64,000 nucleotides of DNA from positions 3,737,501 through 3,801,500 of the forward strand of contig QCXZ01000042.1 of the NCBI GenBank assembly GCA_025024175.1, in the 5' to 3' direction. Each line of letters begins with the position of its first letter. Positions within the stretch are counted from its first letter, which is position 1. This document shows, piece by piece, positions 26,801-38,800 of this stretch. Source of the stretch: Rhyzopertha dominica (taxonomy: Eukaryota; Arthropoda; Insecta; Coleoptera; Bostrichidae). The notes under the pieces are model-generated. The model saw nothing but the letters and a program-made list of their open reading frames with translations. It did not search any database and was not told the DNA's origin. The position numbers and the translations under genes are program-made.

Positions 26801-29800
26801 TTTATGATAAAATAATTTGCTTTAATTTATTCATTCATCTTCTGATTTCTACATAGCTTTGTTTTAATAAGCTTGTTGGTAAACTTTGCGAGACTTCTCA
26901 GGGAGTAAATTCAATTCTACACTTCTTGCTTGCTTCTGTAATGTCTTCTGCTAATTCTTCACCATCCCTATCACCCATTTTTAAATAGTTTTTATAATAT
27001 TTTACTTATTGATACCGAAACACCACACTGTGTACGCCATTCGTCAACATAACAAAGATTGATTGCCTTATATTGCTCAAATCCGAGACGAATTATAACA
27101 TTCGCTAAATTAAATCATTTACTTTGATAGCGTATTAAACAAATAGCTTGAAGCACTTTTAAATGATTTTGCTCCAGCTATATTCCTATTTTCCTTTGCA
27201 GATCTCAACATTACGACAATCTACAACAGGCTGACAGCCAGCAGAAGCAACCGTTGAAAGACTCCACGAACACCACTGCCTCTCCCAAACACAAGCTCAA
27301 CAACAACAACGAAGAAGACCACCAGAACGGCCAGCAGGAGCCCGAATCGACTCAGCAAGAAACGCCAGAAAGCAATAACGGTCAACAACAGGGCAGCAGG
27401 TCGCTGCAGTGTCTAGAAACTCTAGCCCAGAAGGCAGGAATCAGGATACATGACATAAACGGCGACGATTGCAAGTATGACATTGCAAACACGCTGCTGA
27501 ACTTGGACAGGGGACACGAGGGCCTTATCAAACAGGAGTACCACATGAGCGAAAATATGAGCGAAATCAAGAACCAGCAGCAACAGGTGAGTGATTGATG
27601 AGATGGTATTTGCTGCTATTAATTATGCAATTAGTCGAGGCGCTGGGGTTGAAATGGAGTTTCCCCTGCGTTGGAAGTATATAAGAGGAAAATGAATTTC
27701 TTTTTTTTTTCCCTGAAGTGCTTAGAGTATTAAAGAGAGCAAGTACATTTGAATGCAAAAGTTTACGACTATGTGAAAAAATGTCGACTTTTTTGCTAAC
27801 ATTTCGGACCGGTTTAATAATCAATTTGTTTCCGCAGAATTGCTTTTTGTACAGGGTGTCCACCTACTGCGGATAAATAACGTATCTCCTTTTTTAGAGC
27901 AGATACAAAAAATGCTTTAACTTACCTTCATTTCTTTTAATAGATATTCAAAAATCAATGTCTCTCCACTTTATTAAACATTAATTGGCAGAGCACTTTC
28001 GGCCTTAAATGGCCATCGTCAGTACCTTAGACAATTATTATAAAAATGCAAACTATGGGAAAACATTAATTAATTAATTAATTAATTAATTGAAAAATCA
28101 CAAACAAGTAAAATATACAACCTCACTCCCATTCGACTACTTCTAAATTACTTTTTGATATTAAATACAAGAGAGTTGAAGATAATCTATTATTTTCTAA
28201 GATTGACAAAGGAAACTGTCTTCTCATTTTAGATAATTGATGGAGATTTTGTCTTAAGTGAAAATGATCAGACTTTGAAATTTAACTCAAAATTAAAAGA
28301 TTTGTTAGATAGGGTTGAACCAACTTTAAAGCGAGAAGAAACAGGAAGTGTGCATTATGAAAAAGGGCACATGAAATCTGCAGTGAATTGAATATAAATA
28401 ATCAAAGCTAGTATTAAGCCATGGTATGTTAACGCTGATATATAGCTCGCAAATTAAACGTATACTTTTTAAAATTTCAATAAAGTCGTTCAATATAATC
28501 CACTTGCATATCCAAAACACGTTGCCATCGCTTCGGCATTAGTGTAATGTCATTAAATACACCATTTTTATCAAGATGTTTCAGCAGATGTGGTCGTCTT
28601 TAACACTAGTCCGACACTCTGGAACGCTTACTCCATCAAGTTACTGTTGAACTATCCACACACGACTCCTGGCAAGCTTCTAGTAACGCACCGTCGTGAA
28701 TTTCGGCAACCGTTTTTTCGCGCAGTGTTTGAATTTTGATTCCATTGCATCAAACTACCCCTATTTGATAATTGTTTACACACACAGGGTCCGCCACCTA
28801 AAACTCCCCAGGCTCGTATTTTCTTTATTTTTTTTACGTGCAACCTTAAGTTATGTGTCAAATTGTAAGTCTTTTCAAACTATTTAAAAATAGATNGATG
28901 GGTGTCCAAAAAAATTTTTGTAGGTTATCATATTTTGTATTTAAAGTTAATTTTTGTAAATATTTTTTAACCTTGCCTCGTATAATAAATATTGCTTCAC
29001 AGTTGAATGCCGACTCTTCACAGTTGAATGCCGACTTTTGTCTTCTTCAATTTGTGTCATTACCATAAGGCGTAATTTTACTTTCCCATTCAACGGATGG
29101 GAAGTATTGTATCGCGAAAAAAAATGTCAAAAATTTTTATTTGCTCATTCGCTTTAAAATAGTCGAAAACGCAAATAAAAAACAAAATTTGAGTTAAAAA
29201 AATTCTTGTCTGTATGTGTGTCTTGTGTGTCTGTGTCTGTGGTATTGTTTGTGGACACGATAACTTTCGAAAGACTTAATATATGAACTTGAAATTTGAC
29301 AAACGTATAAATCTCAACTACCCAAAGCGACCTATTGTTTGTGGGGTAAGTAAGATATCGGGAAGCGGGCGAAATTGGGGGGTAACTACCCTTTTTGCAA
29401 ATTTTTATTTTTTTATTTTTTTTTGTTTTAGTATGTGATTAGTAGTATAACTGCGAGTATTATTCGTTCTTATAAATTTTCGGTGCAGCGTACTGTTTAG
29501 AAGATATTAGCAAAAAAGCGTCACTTAAAGAAAACGGTTTTTCCTAAATATCTCCGAATATATTTAATATATTCAAAAAATGAAAATACCATCAGATAGG
29601 AAGTAAAATTTCTCACAAAAAGTGTCAGAAAATTTATTAAAAATTTTGACATTTTCGAAATATTCCCAAAAAACCTATTTTGGACCCTGCTCGTTCGATT
29701 TTTTTTTAAATTTTGGTATTATCAGAAATGATCAGAAAGCACTCTTATAATGTTTTTGTCAAGTTAATAATTTTCGAGTTATTTGGGAAAAAAACAATTT

Positions 29801-32800
29801 TAAAATTTATATATTTTTGCTATCACGAGGACTATTTGTCTTAGAAAAAAATGTGTAGAGAGAAAAAATGCTCAAAACCTGATTACTATTCGTATAGTAT
29901 AAGAAATAAAACCGTAAATGGCATTTTGACAATTGGATGTGGAACTATTGATTCAATTTGCAGCGGTTTTTACTCCTTCTTAGTGAAAAACAAGAAAAAC
30001 TAGTCGCCGCCATGTTCTTTAAATAGTGTTGTTCAGAATTTTTAAGTGTTAGTTTAGTAGCTTATTACGGTACAAATTGTGCCTACATACCCATCGCTGC
30101 ACACAAAACCCCAAAAACTTAAGTAACTTTTAAATAAATTAAGTACAAAGTTCGATCTAAAGAGAGAGGGGCCAGGAAATGAAACCCTGCGACGAGGCTA
30201 GTACGCGATGTAGAAAACCAAACTAGCCTTATCGCAGGGTTTCGCTTTCTAGCCTCTATCTCTTTAGAACGAACTTTGTACTTGATTTATTTAAAAGTTA
30301 CTTAAAATTTTGGGGTTTTGTGTGCAGCAATGGGTATGTAAGCATAATTTGTACCATAATGCTACTAAACTAACACTTAAAAAATTGTGAACGCCCTATA
30401 ACAGAACATGGTGGCGACTTTTTCTTGTTTTTCACTAAGAAGTAGTAAAAATTACGCATACATGGTAATGACACAAATTGAAGAAGACAAAAATCGGCAT
30501 CCTACTATGAAGCAATATTTATTATATGGGGTAAGGTTAAAAAATATTTACAAAAATTAACTTTATTTGCAAAATATCACAATCTGCAAAAAAAAATTTT
30601 GGACTCTCACTATGCTATTTTTAAAGAGCTCAAAAAGACCTACAATTTGACATATAACTTCAGGTTGTACCTAAAAAAACAAAGAAAATACGAGCCTGGG
30701 AAGTTTTTGGTGGCGGACCCTGTATACAGAGTGAACTACCCACACTCTACATATAACTAAGTGATGTCCCCGTGGATCGATGGATGTCTCAATGATAGAC
30801 TATTATAATTTGACTTTTTTTTCACCATCGCTAGTTCAGCGCCAACTTGATATGTACAAGAATTATGGTATGACCCTCGTATAATATAATTGTATTAATG
30901 ATTGCAAAATATTACATGAACTGATTTTTTGTCAACTTGGCGTATTTTATCTTTTCCTTGAAAAGCACTAAACCAAAGGAAAGAAGAATAGAACGCATTT
31001 GTGTAGGGTAAAGATCAAAAATATTCATTTTTAATTTGTCTGAAATTGTAGGATTAGGAAAGCGTTGTCTTATTTACTTCCAGGAACATTTTTGTCTGCA
31101 GTAACTTTTTCAGACAAATTTTTCTCTTCAATTTATTTGTATATTGTGAAATGCCTGACAATGACTACAGCAATATCCACCATTTTTCAGATGGCTGATG
31201 CAAATGCCCAAGCCCAGGCCCAGGCTCAGGCCCAGGCTCAAGCTCAGGCACAAGCACAAGCCCAGGCTCAAGCCCAGGCACAGGCACAAGCACAGGCCCA
31301 AGCTCAGGCACAGGCGCAAGCACAGGCTCAGGCTCAGGCCCAAGCAGTGCAGCAGCAGCAACAGGCAATGCAACAGGTGGCCATCCAGCAGCAGGAACAA
31401 CAAGCTCTTGTTCCTGCTCAGAGCCCACAGCATATCCAGCAGGTAGCTGTTGCATCTTCCGGTAAGTATTTTATTGGCAGACAAGTCAATTTCTTTCGTG
31501 CATTTTTCTCTTTTTACTTCTGCCATACGAAGTTTTGTACTGGTTTTTCAGGAACCCAATGTGTTCAGGCCGCGACTTCCATGGGCCCTCCACAGCATAC
31601 GGTGTCCATCCACCAACAAGTAGCTCAAGGGGGGCAGGTTGTACAAACTCAGGGAGGTGGTAGTACCACAATAACCACGATGTCACCCCTACAGCAGAAT
31701 CAGGCTACTCATCCCCAGCAGATTAGTGCTGACTGGAGCCATGGAAGAGCAGTAAGAATAACATCTTGCTTTGCTATAAGGAGGTTTCATTGTCTGTCTT
31801 TTAAAGGTACAAGTGATTCAGCAACCCATCCAAAATCCAACATACTTGCAGCAGCTGTATAATACTCAGGGACAGCTCCTCATGCCAAGTAATATTGCAC
31901 TGCATCCTAGTATAAATCCTCAACAAATACAGGTAAGATTCGGTTTTGTGAAAGCATTTTTTTCATAATAATATACCTAAGCGATTTTTAAAACAAGTCT
32001 ACCACACATTCCTGGGACAAAAATAAGCCGATTTAACCAAACTTATCTTAGTGCAAAAGTTAATAAATTGGGGAGCATAACTATTGTTTGGCCTCCATTC
32101 TTCCTAGTTACCTCAAAAATTCTAAAATTCATGCTTCCAACCAAATTATTTAATATTCTTGGTTCCAAATTGGCCCAAACCTCTTCTAATGAATTTTTGA
32201 GTTCATTTATGGTGGCATACTGTCTGTTATCCGCATATACTCGCCGATCTAGGATACCCCAAAGGTTTTTAATTGGGTTCATATCACGTGAACAAAAGGG
32301 CCACTCTAACAATTCGACATTTTGGTTGGCAAACCAAGCCATCGACCCTCTATTGACTATCTTGTTGGAAAATGAAATCTCGTTCGTAATTGTTATTTGA
32401 AAAAGGCATTAAATTCGTGTCAAGAACTTGAATGTACTCTCGACTGTTCACTTGTGTTGACGGGTAAGCCAGTGTTAAAACGTCTGTTTTTGTAAAGGCA
32501 CCCCATACCATTAACATACCACCTCCAAAGTTTCGTTTTGAAAGATACTCAAGTTCTCTCCTTAAATCTCGCCAACAACAATTGAAGCCATCTGGACTAT
32601 TAAGATTAATTTTTTTATCAGAAAAGATAATCTGAAATTAAAAAAAAAACATGGTGTATTTCGAAGTTTAATTGTAAAGATTTGGTTTACAATTTTCCCA
32701 ATTTCGATTTATATTCTCAGGAGCAAATTCGAAACGGACTGTTTTATGGTGAGGAAGAAGTCGCAGACTTTTTCTTAGTTTTTGGCATACAATGTGTTCA

Positions 32801-35800
32801 CTTTTTCGCAAATAATTGGTGACACGACGATTGGGAAATCTTGCAGAGTATACCCTGACACACTCTCTAGTATTTCCTGGGCAAAATCCAATAACTAATA
32901 ACATATTACTGTGCACTGGTGTATTGCACCGCCATTTCAAATCAAAACAAATGAAGTCAAAAACAGATCAGATTTTGAACCTAAATATTACTCTTTAAAG
33001 TTTTTCTTTAAATTCAACAACGGTTTTATTTAAATGAAGTCATAGAAACCAATAATAATTTTATTGTATATTTAATTAAATGAAATGTAGCATATTTATC
33101 AAATAATTGACATGCATTACATTACTAAAATGCTAATAGCTTGAAACAGGTTAATGACAGTGACTTTTACAAGGTATACTTTCTTATTGCTAAAGGTTAG
33201 AAGAACAGTCTTATTGGTCCAAAAATGATATAAAGGATGGTGCAAAAAAGTTCTGAAGTTTTAAATGTGTGTAATATAAGGTAGATTGTGCCACAAACAA
33301 ATATCAGTCAATACATCAAAAGATTTGAATACTTTGACCCCCATGTACCAAATTTCACATTAAAAACAAAATCTAACGTTTCTAGACTAATTATAATAAT
33401 ACATCCATTAAAGGTAGCTGTTTTGGAGAAATAATGTAGATAAAAATTTTCTTACCAAACGAGGAAATCATCTAATTAATAAGTTGTTGTTCTGATAAGA
33501 ACTATGCAAAGAAAATTTTAACATGATTTTCTGTATTTTCTAGGACAATATGAAAGATTAAGAGGAATTATTAAAACAAGTATACAAGTCTGAGAAATAT
33601 AACTGACACGTAAAAGAAACGTGATTACCTTTTAAGTATATGTATTATTTATTAAAAAGAAAAAATCCTTAATACACACTATTTGTTAATGAACTCTGAT
33701 GAGTATAATCTATTGTTTTTCTTACGTTTGTAAATATAGCAAAATAAAAATGATTAACAATCTTTTTCGTAAGAAATGCTGGATGCGCCTAGTTACTGGT
33801 ACTAGTAGTTACCAGGGTCAGGATTACTCTATATATTATGTATTTTCCAGTTTTCCAAATCCATGTTTTTACCGATTATTTTGAGAATTTTGACTTCTGT
33901 GTCCGAGCTTAAAACACTTCAGTATTTAAGTTAATTTTGAATTTTACGATTCCAGGTAATCGCCAAACCCTTTCAAGGGAACCAGTTGGCCCCCCATATG
34001 CTAACAACTGCACAAGGCAAACAAGTATTACAGGGCAGTCAAGCAGGTAAGCGTTCGAGCGAAGAAAAAGAAAAAAAAAGGTAATCTGTTGTATTTTTAG
34101 CAACATTCCCCGGTTACACGACCATCCCGACAATACCGACAACACAAAACCAGCAAACATTAGTGTTCAGTCAACTTGGTGTAATCAGCTCACAACCAAA
34201 CATCCTACCAACCCATTCCGCCCCCGGAAATGCAGCCGTGCCTCAGCAAAAACCGCAGGAAATGCACAAGGTAAAAAATGTTTGGGTGCACTGGTTTTAT
34301 CCGGCAGCATTAGTCATTCCATGGGAGATAATGAGTGTGCTTGTGTTTCTAGGTTATGGGAGCACAAAAAATGGTGCAAAAGGTGACTAGCAACACAGGG
34401 AATGTGGGTGGAAACCCCCAACAGCAGGGCCAATGTGTTCAAGTATCACAGGCCATGATTGGTTCACAGCCCACTGCCCAGATTATCAGTCCACTGCAGG
34501 TAACCGCACTTTTTCAACTCTATCTCTCATATCAGGTTTCATTTGTTATTGTTGTGTGGTATGCTGATATCACAAGAGAAACGCTTGCCATTTGCTTGCT
34601 TGTTTAATAAGGTCATTATTCGTTTGTTTTTAGCCAAGTGGACAACCGATGCAGTTCGCGACTCCCTGGCAGTTCACAAATAGTATTCCCCAAGTTTGGA
34701 CTACGAATGGCATTCAGTCTCAGGCTCTTTTAGCACCCAACCCAATATTCATCAGAGGAACGCAACCCGATGGATCACCGGGCCCTGGAATGTTCATTCA
34801 ACAGAGTCCGCAGGCTACGACGATACAAACACAACAAAATGGTGAGTGATTTTTTTAAAGTGGATCATCTTTGGCTCAAAGCACGATAGTAGATAGATAG
34901 GTATACATACGATGCTGTGTGGAGCGGACATATTCTGTAGCTTGCCGTCTTAGAGAGAGATAGACCATAGTGGAAGTCGCTCCACATAATCTTTGCATAG
35001 GACTAAATTGGCAGTGCACTCTGTATTGGTAATATTCATATCATACCTAAAATTAAGTGAATGGAGATGGTTTATTTATTTTTCGAAAAAGTGTGGAAAT
35101 TATAGTTCTGTTGTTATTTGTGCAACAATTTTATAAGAGATGATTTGGGTCATATAGTGAAAAATTAAGTACAAATACAGGTTTATTCTATCATTTTTTT
35201 TTTTGTTATGGAGGTAATACTTTTTTCACACTAGTATTCAGAAGCTCATTAAAGGGTGTTAAGGATTAAAAGAGGTATTGCTGCTGTCAAGGTTTATCAA
35301 TAAAACACATAAAAAGGGATCTAAAAATAAGACTGCAACCTATATTCTTTCTTCTTTTTTGCATCTCACTTATTAGTATACCTATCTGCCATTGTGTTTG
35401 CAGTACTGTTTCACTCACATTAAAAATTCTAACAATAATAAACAAATTTCGAAGGTATTTCTGCTTCGGGTTCATTGCAAGGAAAAGAAATAAAGAACGC
35501 GCTTGAAAACAATTCAATTCATCCATTATATTATCAAGAGCATTAACACTATACAGGGTGATCCACTAAGGGCATGGAGCTGCTGTACACAAATAAATCC
35601 AAAATTTGCCGAAAAAATGTAGGTGGAAAATAGAATTCTTAGAATCTCCGTTTAATTACCCAAAACTTTTGTTACATGTTTTCTCTGCTTGCCATGGTCA
35701 CTACAAAGCAAAATAGACTTCAAACCCCTCAACCAAATTTACCTGATTCATTTTAGAGGAAATTTCAAGCAGATTAATGTTAATGGCAAATTGTTCCAAA

Positions 35801-38800
35801 ATTGGTTTCTCTAAATAGGGCGCCATTTGAAAAATTGTCATGCTTTTATCGATTTCTCAAAAAATATAAATGTGATGGTGTATTTTTTTCACTTTGTTTT
35901 CGAGGATATTATGTAAGATAGAGAGTGGTAAAAACCAGAGACGAGATTCATTTTTCGTTTTAAAGTTATTTCCAACATAGTATACACAACCACAAAATAA
36001 GAAAAAGCATTTTCTCTTTGATTTCTAAAGAAAAGCTAGATAGAACAACATACTTTTTTCACTTTGTGTTTACCACAATTTTTCTTAAATAATAGCCTAT
36101 AAAAAAATTAAAAAAACATGTCTCCCTTTAACCTAACGTTATAGCTGAACCTCTGTAATGTCCTGGAATATTTCCATAAAGACCACTACAAAAAAAGCCT
36201 GTACACAAGAAGGCAAAAAGACAAATATATCTAACTATAGACCGATCACTTTGTTGTCAATATTTTCCAAAATATTTGAAAAAATCTTATTTATTGGAAA
36301 AATGGATATAGGAAAGGTCGTTCTACAGCATCAACGATTTACCAGCTTCTGTCCAATATAAACAAACAGCTGTAGGAATGTTTTTTGACTTGTCAAGATT
36401 TTGGTAGATTTTGGTACTTCTTTCCAAAGTGGAATTCTAAATCCCAGACGTATTACGGTAAAACTTATAGAATCTTGTCGAATGAGCCATAAGCAGCAGG
36501 TAGTAGAGGTGGCAAATTTGCATCTATCACATCAAATGCCAGGGGTTGGTCCCAAGATTCAATTCTTGGCTTGCTTCTGTTTTTGCTGTACACCAATTAA
36601 GCTTCATAAGTGATTGTGTGGTATGCATCTTCTTTCCTTGTCTAAGGTTAGAAGCTTGAAATTGTTTTGTCCTTTTAAGAATTTTTTCCCCAAATGAAGT
36701 AGATCTAGTAACCTTTGATAACTGACAATCATTGACCTTTAAGGATTTTATGTGACAGTTATACAATTCTAGCAACATGGAAAATGAGATCAGCATTTGG
36801 GAATTTAATAACATTTCTCACCTCCGAAAATCTTTTTCTAGCCACTCTGGCCACCCAGGGTACCATGCAACAGATCAGTAAACCCAGGCCAGCAAATGAG
36901 AACATCCAACCGAAACAACCTACGAGCAGGCCTCTCATACTTCCTTCCAATGGTGCCAACATTAGGCCAGCGAGTTCTGTCTCAACACAAACTATTGGTG
37001 CTCAAACACCAGTAAGTACAGTTACAGACAGACCTGTGGAATATTATTTGTGTGTAGGTATTTGATATTAGGAGCTAACTTCACTTTCATTATCATTGTC
37101 AAAGAGGAAGAAGTATTCAATTTTCTCACACTCAGTTATCTTGTCATTTCTTAAATTCATACGGACAGAATCATAACAAAATGTAATACTGGGAAGTTAC
37201 AAATTAATTTTTCTTGCAGTCCTCGATGGGTGGCAAACCCACGGCGAAGATTCGTACCAAAGCACCTGCCATTCGTACTTCCCCAGCTCCGAAGGCTGAT
37301 GCAGCGAATCAAACCCAGATTAAACCTTATGCCAACCTGCAGCCTCATCATTTGGTGTCTACAAACAAGTGAGTAGATATCTTAGCGTGTGAGGTGGAAA
37401 TAAGTTTTGTTTCGTTCAAGTAACTTTTGAACGAAATGAACTGCTATTTTCATGCTTCGGTGTGAAATCAGCAAATTTCCTAGATTATCGAGAGATCTCT
37501 GAGGGCTCGCTTGAAGTTAAGCCATGCTCTTCGTTCCCCTCTCAACATTTATCATATAATGTACCACATCAGTTTGGCTTTGTAACCAATTCAAATAATA
37601 ATTTATAGAATGTTGGTCATGAATACTTCAACTGGAATGACGACAATGACTCCTGGATCTCCTATGACAGCAGAGAAGGCTCAGCAGCTGGCCAATCAGG
37701 CCAACAAGGCCCAGCAACAACAAAATCAACAGCAGCAGCAACAGCAAGCAGTTTTGATGCAACAACAGGCAATTCAACAGCAGGGATTGCAACAATTCCA
37801 GTTCCAGCAACAAGGACAGCAGCCACAGCATATACAACCAAAACCAATGATGAGTAAGTCTAACACATAATTTCCATTACTACATCTACATTATTATACA
37901 TATGTCCATTCTTGTTTAGTGTTTGCACCAACTATGCTGATGATTTTTTTCTGTTTCTAAACCCCATCATTTCATGCTATGCCCCCTAGATATCAATTTT
38001 TTTGAGAGTTTAATTTCTTCTTGGGTTAACTTCTGCATTCAATTTGGCATATGACCCGATCAATAACAACTCCCATTTTTCTCAGTAGAAACGTACGAAA
38101 CTTGATGGTTTTTCGTCATAAGTTCTGAATGACAGGTGCAAGATCTTGGTACAAAAACCTAACAAGTCCTAAATAAACATTTGTGAAAGAACAAGGAAAA
38201 ATGTTCTGGATTTTTCTATAGGTTTGCAACTAGCATATAAATTTTTCAAACCCTTCAAAGTTGTCTTGATTTTGCACCAAATGATCAGGGATAGTTAAGA
38301 ATACATAACAACCAGTACAAAAAGTCAGTTTCACCCAAAAATGGACCTCAGTTCTGATATTTTAAAAGCCAAGTGCTTTAAATTTGGACAAGAAACGCAA
38401 AATTGGGTATTTCAGCGTGTTTTTTTTTATTATGCATGTTTTTTAATTTCTTTCAATATTGCCTAGAACTTGAGATAATAATTAATATAAATTAAGGAAT
38501 TCCGTTGTGACGTCATAAGTGAACAATCAGGTTGTACCATGTTGAAAAGAGAGGGATAAACAACAATCGGATTAAGTAGCAACATCGTGTACAGCTGACC
38601 ACTGACAGTATAGTGACAGCTGAGCTGAATCATCTGTAAACGCGTTTTTTATGTGTTTGTTTGTTTTTTGTTTTTTTTATCGTTCATTGTTCTTGCGTTA
38701 ATTAAGCATCATCAAACACAAACACAACAAATCCAGCACGGCACAAGATAACGTTTAGAAAACCACGTGCGTTTACAATCAGCTTGTCTGACGCCCGACA

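Larger units (their letters stand above)
27587..28470. other. ph intron 2, 5' part
   Basis: Contains a transposon-like end CAGGGTGTCCACC at 27854, a hammerhead-like Penelope-type motif (27985-28026) and a TTAA microsatellite. No gene. Confidence 0.4.
28470..30875 (-). mobile_element. IS630/mariner-type remnant, copy 2, split by insertion
   Basis: The minus strand has a C-terminal piece ([20 protein letters not shown] at about 28550-28490) and, upstream on that strand, a helix-turn-helix piece ([20 protein letters not shown] near 28690). The right part resumes at 30723 and ends gaccctcgta. The foldback element at 28785-30722 sits between. Same family as 3600-3945. Confidence 0.55.

Noticed and set aside
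31128..31526. Long minus-strand frames across the Ala-Gln repeat
   Set aside because: They are mirror translations (Leu/Cys/Gly repeats) of ph exon 3 and have no independent support.
37628..37847. Minus-strand Leu-rich frames
   Set aside because: Shadows of the poly-Gln codons of ph exon 12.
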